Positions 30,309 to 39,093 of a stretch of 64,000 nt of DNA are shown piece by piece. Both the position numbers and the translations under genes were made by a program. This DNA comes from Fodinicola feengrottensis. GTDB taxonomy: Bacteria > Actinomycetota > Actinomycetes > Mycobacteriales > HKI-0501. Location of the stretch: NCBI RefSeq assembly GCF_010993775.1, contig NZ_WOTO01000038.1:23166-87165 (forward strand). Direction: 5' to 3'. The notes below the pieces were generated by a model that saw only the letters and a list, made by a program, of their open reading frames with translations, was not told the DNA's origin and did not search any database. Numbering within the stretch: position 1 is the first letter of the stretch; every line of letters begins with the position of its first letter.

Positions 30309-30905
30309 GTGTCCAGACTAACCCGTGTTGAGCAACAGCGGCGGACCCATCAGGCCCTGCTGGACGTCGGTCTGGCCGTTTTCCTGCGGTGCGGGTTCCT
30401 GGCCACCACTGTCGAGGAGATCGCCGCTGAGGCCGGCTACACGCGTGGCGCTGTCTACAAGCATTTCGGCGGTAAGGAGGGCTTGTGGCAGGCGATCGTC
30501 GACGGTCAGGCCGACGCGCAGCTCGCCGGCCTGCGGGAGCTGCTCGACGGAGTGTCCAGCCGCGAGGAACTGGTCGCGGCGCTGAGTCCGCTCGACGGGG
30601 TGGCGGTGCAGTGGATCCAGGTGTCCGCCGAGTTCCTGGCCGCGGCCGCCGGCCGGCCGGAAATCGCCGCCGCGATCGTCGGCGCGCAACGCGAACGCGA
30701 AGCACTGATCGTCGAGTCGTTGACCCAGTTGTGCGTACGTCTGGACGTACGCCCGGTCATGCCGTTGCCGCAGGTAGTCGCCATGCTGGCCGGCCTCGCC
30801 GGCAGCCTCGCCCTGCGGCGGGCGATCGACCCGTCCGTCGACGCGGCCGCTATCACGGCCGGTGTCGTACGGGCGATTTTCCCGCCGGCCGGCACTGATG
30901 GGTGA
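30309..30905 (+). CDS. TetR-family transcriptional repressor
   Basis: A 198-residue regulator with an N-terminal helix-turn-helix (FLRCGFLATTVEEIAAEAG, YTRGAVYKHFGGKEGLW) and a helical ligand domain. The frame is intact. GTG 30309 directly follows the symmetric operator. It probably represses itself and the divergent MFS pump, releasing DNA when a pump substrate binds. Its stop overlaps the ATG of a 76-residue membrane protein. Confidence 0.9.
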   Translation: MSRLTRVEQQRRTHQALLDVGLAVFLRCGFLATTVEEIAAEAGYTRGAVYKHFGGKEGLWQAIVDGQADAQLAGLRELLDGVSSREELVAALSPLDGVAVQWIQVSAEFLAAAAGRPEIAAAIVGAQREREALIVESLTQLCVRLDVRPVMPLPQVVAMLAGLAGSLALRRAIDPSVDAAAITAGVVRAIFPPAGTDG

Positions 30906-31128
30906 CGTGGTGGCGATCGCGGTCTGGAGTGTTTTCCTCGCGGTCATGATGGGAGGCCTCGTCTGGCTGGCCCGCCGCGTCCGGCGACGCGGCGTCGGCA
31001 GCAGCGTGCTCAGCCCGATCGAGGAAATCTGGCACCCGGCCATCCGGGAGTTCCGGTTCGAGACCGAGGCCTACGAGGAACGCATGGTGCCGATGCGGAC
31101 TCCCGACGATCCCCTGCACCCTGACTGA
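30898..31128 (+). CDS. Small single-helix membrane protein, TetR operon
   Basis: 76 residues with one N-terminal transmembrane segment (VVAIAVWSVFLAVMMGGLVWL), a basic stop-transfer (ARRVRRRG) and a soluble tail (PIEEIWHPAIREFRFETEAYEERM). No known domain. ATG 30898 overlaps the TetR stop, so it is coupled to the repressor. A role in pump regulation or in the envelope is inference only. Confidence 0.65.
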   Translation: MGDVVAIAVWSVFLAVMMGGLVWLARRVRRRGVGSSVLSPIEEIWHPAIREFRFETEAYEERMVPMRTPDDPLHPD

Positions 31129-31168
31129 CCCTGGCGAACTCGCACGACAACGTCGAGTTCCCCCAGGG
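31129..31168 (+). terminator. Hairpin terminator of TetR operon
   Basis: CCCTGG-C-GAACTCG pairs with CGAGTTC-CC-CCAGGG directly after the stop codon of the small membrane protein gene. Confidence 0.7.
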
Positions 31169-31232
31169 CGGCGTACGGGAGGCGACCCCCGCTCGAGCAG
31201 CCACCACCTACCACCCGACTCCTTTACATAGG

Positions 31233-31412
31233 GTGCGGCTTAAAACTGTCGTACCCCTCCGACAGATTTGCCCCCACCCAGTGACGGGTGGGGGGCGGGT
31301 TCGAGGACCAATGTTCAACGAAAAATTAAGGTCCACCTCTCGACCCACCCCCCCGCCCGTTCAAAGGGAGGGGGAAAGAAAAACAGACACGTACGACAAT
31401 TTCGCGCCCCAC
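31233..31412 (+). repeat. MITE-like 180-bp intergenic repeat, copy 6
   Basis: Full-length copy of exactly 180 bp with a slightly changed left terminal repeat (GTGCGGCTTAAAACTGTCGT). The base context before it (ACATAGG) is the same as at copy 1, so the true element may extend a few bases further left. It lies between the convergent TetR operon and phoU. Confidence 0.9.
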
Positions 31413-31502
31413 TCGGCGTGTTGGGCTCCGACACGGTCGTGGCCGGTCTCGGCGTTTCGCTGCTAAGACGACGACAGCAGCGTCAAGTTCGCGGCGCTCG
31501 GT

Positions 31503-31702
31503 GTCGAGTGCGGCACAATATCCCGCAGTCGACGTCGAGTGCGGGACATTGTGCTGCGGTCGATGAGCTGGTGGCCGTCCAGCGGCACGAAAAAAGTGTG
31601 GCATTCGCCGAACGCCACCCCAAAGCGTTCGGTGCCCAGTGGCGCATCACTGCGTCACTCGCCGAGCGCCACCAATGTTGTGTCACTCGGCGAGCCGCCA
31701 CC
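31503..31702. repeat. Non-coding island of palindromic and direct repeats
   Basis: Two 31-bp units, each starting GTCGAGTGCGG, lie in tandem at 31503-31564. Their junction forms a 42-bp near-palindrome (31513-31554, 19 of 21 pairs). Three imperfect copies of CACTCGCCGAGCGCCACC follow at 31602, 31656 and 31684. There is no plausible gene across the whole 31413-31846 gap. Confidence 0.65.
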
Positions 31703-31846
31703 GCGGTTCGCAGGGGCCGCCCGCGCGGGGGACGGAGAAACCCGTCTCCCACCGCCAAAAGGTGGACAAGTCCTCGGCCGAGCACCCACCACCGAACATC
31801 CGACTTTGCCGGGGGCGCCTGAGCCAGCGTGTCGGGGCGCACGACA

Positions 31847-32533
31847 CTAGCTGACGGTGTCGAACCACGGGTCGTCGCCGGAATCCAGCGGCGGGCGTTC
31901 GCCGCTGACCAGGTAGCGGACCTCCTCGCCGATGGAGGCGGCGTGGTCGGCGAAGCGTTCGTAATAGCGGCTGATCAGGGTCGTGTCGATGGCCGCCGCC
32001 ACGCCATGGGACCAGTTGTTGAGCAGTATCAGGAAAAGTTTGCGGTGCAACGCGTCCATCGCGTCGTCGTCCGCGACGAGTTCGGCGGCCAGGGTGGCGT
32101 CCAGTCGGGCGACCACCGAGCCGGCCTTGAGGATGAGCCGCTCGGCCACGTCGGCCATGTCGGTGATGACCGAGAGCAGTTCGGCCGGGACGGCCGGCGC
32201 CGGATATCGGCGCTCGGCAATGGTGGCGAGGTGCGACGACAGCACGCCCATCCGATGCAGATTCGCGGCCGACCGCAGAGCCGCCAGCACCGTACGCAAG
32301 TCGCTCGCGACCGGCTGCTGCATGGCCAACACGACATAAACGTCGTGCTCGACCGCGGCCGCGAGCGCGCTGATCTCCGTGCGGAGGTCGCGCACTCGCG
32401 GGACCGGGTCGATCGACACGGTCAGCAGCGCGGCACTGGCGTCCGAGATCGCGTCCCGGGTCAGTCCCGTCATGCGTACGAGAGTGGACCGGACGTCCGC
32501 GATCTGAACCAGAAACTCACTGCGCTGGACCAC
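31847..32533 (-). CDS. phoU: PhoU phosphate signalling protein
   Basis: Links the Pst transporter to the phosphate two-component system and represses it when phosphate is plentiful. The intact 228-residue frame shows the two PhoU three-helix repeats, with VYVVLAMQQPVASDLRTVLAAL and YERFADHAASIGEEVRYL. It is last in the leftward pst cluster, 9 bases after pstB, with which it is probably cotranscribed. Confidence 0.92.
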   Translation of the reverse strand: MVQRSEFLVQIADVRSTLVRMTGLTRDAISDASAALLTVSIDPVPRVRDLRTEISALAAAVEHDVYVVLAMQQPVASDLRTVLAALRSAANLHRMGVLSSHLATIAERRYPAPAVPAELLSVITDMADVAERLILKAGSVVARLDATLAAELVADDDAMDALHRKLFLILLNNWSHGVAAAIDTTLISRYYERFADHAASIGEEVRYLVSGERPPLDSGDDPWFDTVS

Positions 32534-32542
32534 CTGCGCACT

Positions 32543-33319
32543 TTATCCGAAGCGCCCGGTGATGTAGTCCTCAGTGCCTTTTTGGGAAGGGTTGGTGAAG
32601 ATCTTCTGGGTGTCGGCCATCTCGATCAGCTTGCCGGGCTTGCCGACCGCGGCGAGGTTGAAAAACGCCGTACGATCGCTGACCCGCGCCGCCTGCTGCA
32701 TGTTGTGTGTGACGATGACGATCGTGTAGCGCTCTTTCAGCTCGCTGATCAGGTCCTCGATCGCGAGCGTGGAGATCGGGTCCAGCGCCGAGCACGGCTC
32801 GTCCATCAGCAGCACCTGCGGCTCGACCGCGATCGCGCGGGCGATGCACAGCCGCTGTTGCTGGCCGCCGGACAGGCCAGCGCCGGGCTTGCTCAGCCGG
32901 TCCGAGACCTCGTTCCAGAGGTTGGCACCCTTGAGCGCTTTCTCCACGATCTCGTCGAGCTTCTTTTTTGGTTGCCGGCCCTGAAGTTTCAACCCCGCGA
33001 CCACGTTGTCATAGATCGACATGGTGGGGAAAGGGTTGGGACGCTGGAAAACCATCCCGATTGTCCGGCGTACGTTCACCGGGTCGACCGAGCTGTGATA
33101 GATGTCCTCGCCGTCCAGCAGCACCTTGCCCTCGACCCTGGCACCCGGAATCACCTCGTGCATCCGGTTCAGCGTCCGCAGGAAAGTCGACTTCCCGCAG
33201 CCGGACGGGCCGATGAACGCGGTCACGCTCCGCGGTTCCACGGTCATCGAAACGCCTTCAACGGCAAGGAACTTGCCGTAGTAGACGTTCAGATCGGATA
33301 CGTCGATGCTTTTTGCCAT
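32543..33319 (-). CDS. pstB: Phosphate ABC transporter ATP-binding protein
   Basis: Energises phosphate import. The intact 258-residue protein has Walker A GPSGCGKST, the Q-loop in GMVFQRPNPFP, signature LSGGQQQR, Walker B VLLMDEPCSALDP and H-loop VTHNMQQ. The start is ATG 33319 (MAKSIDVSDLNVYYG). It lies between pstA and phoU. Confidence 0.96.
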   Translation of the reverse strand: MAKSIDVSDLNVYYGKFLAVEGVSMTVEPRSVTAFIGPSGCGKSTFLRTLNRMHEVIPGARVEGKVLLDGEDIYHSSVDPVNVRRTIGMVFQRPNPFPTMSIYDNVVAGLKLQGRQPKKKLDEIVEKALKGANLWNEVSDRLSKPGAGLSGGQQQRLCIARAIAVEPQVLLMDEPCSALDPISTLAIEDLISELKERYTIVIVTHNMQQAARVSDRTAFFNLAAVGKPGKLIEMADTQKIFTNPSQKGTEDYITGRFG

Positions 33320-33342
33320 CGCGATTCTTGTCCTTCTGGTAG

Positions 33343-34441
33343 CTAGCCGCGGGCCTTGGTGAACCGGGCGGCGAACCGCGCCAGCGCGTTCAACAACATG
33401 ATGATGATGATCAGTCAGTACGAGAGCCGCCGCCCACGCCCGGTAGAACGCCGGCGCGGTGGTGCTGCCGGCCGCCGTGGTCAGCTGCTCGAAAATGTAC
33501 GTCGGCAACGTCGTCATCGGGTTCGGGTTCGGGTCGGTCAGCGAAAGACTGAACGGATCGAAGTTGATCTTCGGGTTTGTCCCGACCAGCAACAGCAGCG
33601 GGGCGGTTTCGCCCATCGCGCGGGCGATGCCCAGCACAATGCCGGTGACGATGCCGGAGAAGGCGGTCGGCAGCACCACCTTGGTAATAGTCCGCCATTT
33701 CGGTACGCCGAGCGCGTACGAGGCCTCGCGCAGCTCGGACGGGACCAGCTTCAGCATTTCCTCGCTGTTGCGTACGACCACCGGCAACATCAGGATTACC
33801 AGCGCCAGCGCGCCGGCGAAACCGGAGAACTGGAATCCCAGTGCCAGCAACCAGAAAGCGTAGATGAACAGACCGGCCACAATGGACGGTACGCCCATCA
33901 TCAGGTCGACGAAGAAGCTGATCGCCCGGGCCAGCCGTTTGCCCTGCCCGTATTCGACCAAATAGACCGCGGTCAGAATGCCAATGGGCACCGCGATCAC
34001 CGCGGTGATCAGGTGATCAGGCTGATCAGCAGCGTCCCGATGATCGCGTGGTAAATGCCGCCGCCGTCTTTGGCCGGGTCGATGAGAAACATCGAGTGGG
34101 TCAGGAAGGTCGGCGTCAACTCACGGTATCCGCGTAGGACGGTGAAAACCGCGATCGACAGCAGCGGCGCGACGGGCCAACACGAAAGCGGTGTAGACGG
34201 CGGTCGTACAAAGCCGGTCCCGAGCCTGCCGGGAGCCTTCCACCGCGAAGCTCGCGACGGTCAGCGCGAGCGCGAAGATCACGCCGGCCAGTACGCTGAA
34301 ACCGAGTGCGCTGCGGTTGCCGGTGAGGGCGAACAGGATCGCCACCAACACGATCGCGCCGCCGGCGATCGCCCACGGCGACCAGCGTGGCAATTTGTTG
34401 CCACGCAATGAATCCCGGAGCTCAGAGGGAACAGTGGTCAC
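33343..34441 (-). CDS. pstA: Phosphate ABC transporter permease PstA (frameshifted)
   Basis: Inner-membrane subunit of the Pst transporter. The permease loop (PSELREASYALGVPKWRTITKVVLP) and GIARAMGETAPLLLLVG are typical. Three breaks interrupt it: near 34170; near 34015, where GGTGATCA is duplicated in tandem; and near 33410, where CAGT is duplicated. Removing these duplications joins LIIIIMLLNAL in frame with the C-terminus FTKARG. The N-terminus is longer than in E. coli, as in other actinobacteria. The start is 4 bases from the pstC stop. Confidence 0.9.
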
Positions 34442-34445
34442 GGGT

Positions 34446-35548
34446 TCAGCCCTTCTGCTGCCGGCGCAGGATCAGCTGCGACACCGAGTTGACCAGCAGG
34501 GTGATCACGAACAGGCAGAGGCCGGACGCGATCAACGCACCGGTGCCCACGTCGCCGGCTTCGTTGTATTTCAAGGCGATGTTCGACGCGAACGTGATGC
34601 CGCCGTCCTCCAGGATGTGGATGTTCAGGGTTGTACGCGGCGGAAAGGATCGTCGCGACCGCGAGCGTCTCGCCGAGCGCACGGCCCAGACCCAGCATCG
34701 CGGCCGAAACCAGGCCGGCGCGGCCGAAGGGCAGCACCGAGAGCCGGATCATTTCCCAGCGGGTGGCGCCCAGCGCCAGCGCGCCCTCGATGTGCGTGGT
34801 GGGCACTTGGCGGAAAATCTCCCGGGCGATGGCTGAGACGATCGGCAGGATCATGATCGCCAGCACCAGTCCGGCGGTGAAGTCCGACCGGTTCGCCGGA
34901 ATGCTGTCCTGGCGATAGTTGAAAATCACCGTCCAGCCGAGCCAGTGGGACAGGAACTGGTTGACCTCGACCAGGTTCGGTGCCAGGAAGAACAGGCCCC
35001 ACAGGCCAAAGACGACCGACGGTACGGCGGCCAGCAGGTCGACCAGGTAGCCCAGCGCCGAGGCGATCCGGCGGGGTGCGTAGAAGGTGATGAAAAGCGC
35101 GATACCGATCGCGATCGGCACGGCCCACCACCATCGCGATGATCGACGTGAGAACCGTGTGGAAAGTCAGCGCGGCGATGCCGAAGGCCGGCTTTGAGGT
35201 CGGGCCGTTCGCGTCTGGGAACCAGTCGGTCGAGGTGAAGAAGTTGGCGGTGTCCTTGCCCAGCGCTGGGATCGCCTTGTAGACCAGGAAAGCCGCGATC
35301 GCGGCCATGATGATCAGGATCAGCGTGCCGGCACCGGTGGAAACGCCGCGGAAGACCGAGTCGCCGAGCTTGGTCGACCTGGCGTCCGAAAGCCTGGTGC
35401 GTACGGGCTCATCGGCGACTTTGACGGCGGAGGCCGGCGCCAGCTCGGCGGGCGTCGGGGCGGGCGCGTGCTCGGTCACCGGCAGGACGCCGCTCTCGCC
35501 GGCGATGTCGCGGGCCACCTCTCGGCGTTCGGCCGCCGACTCGGTCAC
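34446..35548 (-). CDS. pstC: Phosphate ABC transporter permease PstC (frameshifted)
   Basis: Partner permease of PstA. Characteristic segments are LIIIMAAIAAFLVYKAIPAL, FYAPRRIASALGYLVDLLAAVPSVVFG and LGRALGETLAVATIL. An acidic, Ala/Pro-rich N-terminal cytoplasmic extension of about 60 residues precedes the first helix. Breaks near 35130 and 34625 each shift the frame by one base. The stop lies at 34446. Confidence 0.9.
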
Positions 35549-35714
35549 CTCGACCCGTACCGTACCGACAGCGGCGCGCGCCCGGGTTGCTGACTGTCAT
35601 CCGGCATTGCCGTACCTGCCTTGGCTCCGGGGGCTCCATGACTGGAGCTCGTACGACCGAGTGGCCGCCGCGTCAGCGACGACCACTCGGTGCTGTTTGT
35701 CGGATTTGTGACCA

Positions 35715-36827
35715 CTAGCTGATCGTCGCCACCGCGGCCTGGACCTTGGTCTGCAGATCCTTGGGGAGCTTGGCGTGACCGGCCCGCGGCCGCCGCGTCC
35801 TGGCCCTCGTCGCTGGAGGTGTAGGTCAGGAACGACTTGACCAGCTTCGACTGCGCCGCCGGCAGACCCTTCTGGCAGGTGATCTCGTACGTCACGAGGC
35901 CCAGCGGGTACGCGCCGGCCTGCTTCAGGCCGTAGTTCAGGGTGAGTTTGATGTCGCTGCCGGTCTGCGTCACCTTGGCGGCCGCGACCGCGGTGCCGAT
36001 GGTGTCGGTGGACAGCTCCACCGCGCCCTGGCCGAAGTCCAGCGCGGCGATGACGAGGCTGTTCTTCTTGGCGTCGGCGCCATCCACGTACGCGATGGAA
36101 GCGTCAGTGGACTTGATCGCGGAGACCACACGTCGGCCGAGCCGGGTACGCCCTTGCCGCCCGGGGCCTTCCAGGCCTGGCCGGTGCCGAACGTCCAGAT
36201 GCTCTTGGACTGCGCGTCCAGGAACTTGGCGAAGTTGTCGGTGGTGCCGGAGTCCTTCGACCGGTGCACCGTGGTGATGGTGGTCGCCGGCAGCGTCACG
36301 CCCGGGTTCGACTTGGCGATGGCCGGGTCGTTCCACTTGGTGATCTTGCCGGCGAAGATGCTGGCGACCGCATCCGGCGTCAGCGTCAGCTTGCTGACGT
36401 TCTTCAGGTTGAAGGCCACCGCGATCGGGCTGACGACCATCGGCAGGTCGACCGCCTTGTTGCCGGCCCCGCAGCGCTTGTCGGCGGCCGGCTGGTTGGT
36501 GTCCTTCAGGGACGAGTCGGAGCCGGCGAAGGCGACCTTCCCGGCGGTGAACGAGGTGACGCCGGCGCCCGAGCCGGTCTTGTTGTAGGTGACGCTCGCG
36601 CCGCACTTCTTGCCGTACCCCTGCGTCCAGGCGTCCATCGCGTTGCCCTGGGCCGTCGAGCCCTCCGCGCTGATCTGGCCGGTGGCGCAGTCGGAGCTGC
36701 CGGCGCTGGCGCTGCCGGACGCGTTGGCGGTGGGGGTGTTGTCCGATCCACAACCGGCGAGCGCAACGGCGCTCGCTGCGGTCACTGCCAGAAGGCAGGC
36801 TGAGACGCCGTGCCGCTGCAACTTCAC
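35715..36827 (-). CDS. pstS: Phosphate-binding lipoprotein PstS (frameshifted)
   Basis: Periplasm-equivalent receptor that hands phosphate to PstCA. GTG 36827 lies 8 bases after GGAGG; the signal peptide ends in the lipobox LAGC. The phosphate site is visible as ISAEGSTAQGNAMDAW, GSGAGVTSF and HRSKDSGTTDNF. Frame breaks occur near 36130 and 35780. It is the first gene of pstSCAB-phoU, and a PHO box lies about 105 bases upstream of its start, so it should be induced by phosphate starvation through a PhoR-PhoP system not in this window. Confidence 0.93.
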
Positions 36828-36931
36828 GTTCTTGTCCTCCGAGAGCAGCTGTTCCCGGCAGCGTTGCCGGGAACCGGCGGAATCCGCCGGTCGTCGCAAA
36901 GTTAGGGAGGCCAGGTTGCGCGAGGTGCGGC

Positions 36932-36953
36932 TGAGGGTAAACGGAGAGTGAAC
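36932..36953 (-). promoter_or_regulatory. PHO box upstream of pstS
   Basis: On the minus strand two 11-base units, GTTCACTCTCC and GTTTACCCTCA, lie head to tail, matching the actinobacterial PhoP direct-repeat pattern (G-T-T-C-A-C/T in each unit). A further single unit, GTTCACCCAGG, lies about 45 bases upstream. The spacing to pstS suits a PhoP activation site. Confidence 0.75.
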
Positions 36954-37082
36954 TTCACCCGATGTGTTGAAGGTCATCACGGAAAACGGGACATTGCGCC
37001 TGGGTGAACCGGCCCCACCGAAAAATGCCCCTGTGGATAACCGGCCTTTCGACGGAATTAGCCCGTCCGATCGGGTAATAAT

Positions 37083-37122
37083 GGGCCCCCACCCTTTGCT
37101 CGGGTGGGGGGGGGGGTTTGAG
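37083..37122 (+). repeat. Degenerate fragment of the MITE-like repeat (hairpin half)
   Basis: GGGCCCCCACCC-TTTGCTC-GGGTGGGGG followed by TTTGAG matches the first hairpin and its right shoulder in the 180-bp family. No terminal repeats remain. It lies downstream of leftward mshD and could serve as its terminator. The rest of the 390-bp gap holds the pstS promoter region. Confidence 0.55.
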
Positions 37123-37217
37123 AAAAAAAAAATACGCTCGAAAACGATCTTGGGCCGGAATTCACGAATCAGTGGACAGCAGTTCTCCTGCTTTTACAAC
37201 GATGTTCATCCAGTCGC

Positions 37218-38075
37218 TCAGCGGACCTGGAACATCACGTCGCTGGTGGCGTTTTCGAAGCCCAGCCGACGATAAAGACCAACGGCCGGTTCGTTGTCCT
37301 CTTCGACGTAAAGCATCGCGTCGGTGTGACCGGTGTCCCGCAGATAGGCCAGCCCGATGATCGACAACGCCTTCGCGAGCCCGATGCCCTGCGCCTGCGG
37401 GCTGACGCCGAGGACATAGATCTCGCCCAGCGTACGCGAATGTGCCTTCGTCCAATGGAAACCCAGGAGTCCGGCGGCTGACTCGGCCAGAAAGAAACCG
37501 GCCGGGTCGAACCACGGCTCGGCGAACCTGGCGGTCAGATCCTGCTCAGTCCAGCCGCCCTGCTCGGGGTGATGGGAGAAAGCGGCCGCGTTGAGTTTCA
37601 GCCAGGCACTGTCGTCGTCGCCGACGGCGAAGGTGCGTACGCGTACGTCCGCCGGCAGTTTTGGCTCCGGCAATGGCAAAGACAACGGCCGGCGCAGTTG
37701 CCACAGCACCCGCGCGCGCTCCATCCCGAGCGAAGCCGCCAACGCGAGCGCACCGGGATGCTCGTTGTGCGCCCATACCCGCCGCGCTCCGGCTTGGATC
37801 GCCGCGACCAGCAGCCGCCGCCCGATGCCCGCACGTCGTACGGACGGATGCACGACCAGCTCAGCCGACTCGTCCGCGTCGACCTGCGCATAGCCGACGA
37901 TGCCGCCGGGCTCGCCGCGTACCACCAAATGCACCACGTCGACACTGGTCAACCGCAGTCGACCGGCCTCGGACAGCGGACCGGACCGGTCCGTCTCGGT
38001 GGCCGCCGCGATCAGGTTCAGTACGGCCGACGCATCGCTTTCGGTCAGCGCTGGCGGGCGTTCGACGGTTGTCAT
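37218..38075 (-). CDS. mshD: Mycothiol synthase
   Basis: Acetylates Cys-GlcN-Ins, the last step of mycothiol synthesis. The 285-residue protein has two GNAT domains: the first with VVHPSVRRAGIGRRLL, the second with VLGVSPQAQGIGLAKAL and LYVEEDNEPAVGLYRRLGF. The frame is intact. Its ATG overlaps the glnR stop (ATGA), so the two are coupled. The presence of mshD fixes the host as a mycothiol-producing actinobacterium. Confidence 0.95.
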   Translation of the reverse strand: MTTVERPPALTESDASAVLNLIAAATETDRSGPLSEAGRLRLTSVDVVHLVVRGEPGGIVGYAQVDADESAELVVHPSVRRAGIGRRLLVAAIQAGARRVWAHNEHPGALALAASLGMERARVLWQLRRPLSLPLPEPKLPADVRVRTFAVGDDDSAWLKLNAAAFSHHPEQGGWTEQDLTARFAEPWFDPAGFFLAESAAGLLGFHWTKAHSRTLGEIYVLGVSPQAQGIGLAKALSIIGLAYLRDTGHTDAMLYVEEDNEPAVGLYRRLGFENATSDVMFQVR

Positions 38076-38822
38076 ATCCGTTGCAATGATCGCGGGCGGG
38101 TCTGCATTCCTAGAGACGACGAACGACCGGTGCGGGTGCTTCTTCGGGGGAGCGCGCGTGCGGACGGGCCGACGAACTTGTAGCCGACCTGGCGGACCGT
38201 GCCGATCATCGTCTCGAACTCCAGGCCGAGCTTGGCCCGCAGCCGCCGGACGTGCACGTCGACCGTACGGGTGCCGCCGAAGTAGTCGTAACCCCAGACC
38301 TCGCGCAACAGCTGGTCCCGGGTGAAGACCCGGCCGGGGTGCTGGGCCAGGAAGCGGAGCAGCTCGAACTCCTTGTAAGTGAGGTCGAGCGGTCGGCCCT
38401 TGATCTTGGCGGCGTAGGTGGCGGTGTCGATCACCAGGTCACCGGCTCGGATGACGCCCACCTTGTCGCCGGTGGTGTCCTCGGCCTGTCGGCCGGTCAC
38501 CATCCGTAGCCGCGCCTCGACCTCGGCTGGGCCGGTGGTGGCCAGGATCAGGTCGTCGATGCCCCATTCCGCGGTGAGCGCGACCAGGCCGCCTTCGGTG
38601 AGCACGGCGAGCAGGCACGTTGAGACCGGTGGCCCGGAGCACCCGACAGGTGGCGCGGGCGCCGGCAATGTCCGTACGGGCGTCCACCATGACCACGTCC
38701 GGACTGGTGGTGTGGAGGAGTGACCGAACGTCACGCGGAGCCGATCGAGTGGTGTGTCCAAGCAGGTCCAGTGCCGGCAGTACGGCAGCGGGTGCGTCGT
38801 CGGACATGACGAGAATGTCCAT
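38072..38822 (-). CDS. glnR: OmpR-type orphan response regulator GlnR, nitrogen master regulator (frameshifted)
   Basis: Controls ammonium assimilation genes in actinobacteria. The receiver half shows PDVVMVDARTDIAGARATCRVL and VLTEGGLVALTAEWGIDDLIL, matching GlnR rather than ordinary phospho-receivers. The winged helix follows with LTYKEFELLRFLAQHPGRVF and GYDYFGGTRTVDVHVRRL. One base is lost or gained near 38625. The ATG at 38822 follows an AGGGAGGGG box. GlnR beside mshD is also seen in M. tuberculosis (Rv0818-Rv0819) as I recall. Confidence 0.93.
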
Positions 38823-39093
38823 TTTTCGCCCCTCCCTACATTCTCCTGTAGCGATGCAGAATATCGGAGATCTGGCCGAATGGGGCCGTGCGAGTGGTCG
38901 AGAGGTTGATCACGGAGGGTTTTCTCCGCTGGTAGCCGGGTACCTGTGCTGCCGTCAGCTCTGGCACCGATGGTCCGTTAAGGCATCCAATGTCCTTAAT
39001 GAGACATCCAGGCCACCGGGTTTGCCCGTGATGGGCCATCAAGGGCAAGTCTCGGGGGCGGAGAGGGGCCGTTGGCATGGCACGATCGTGGGG

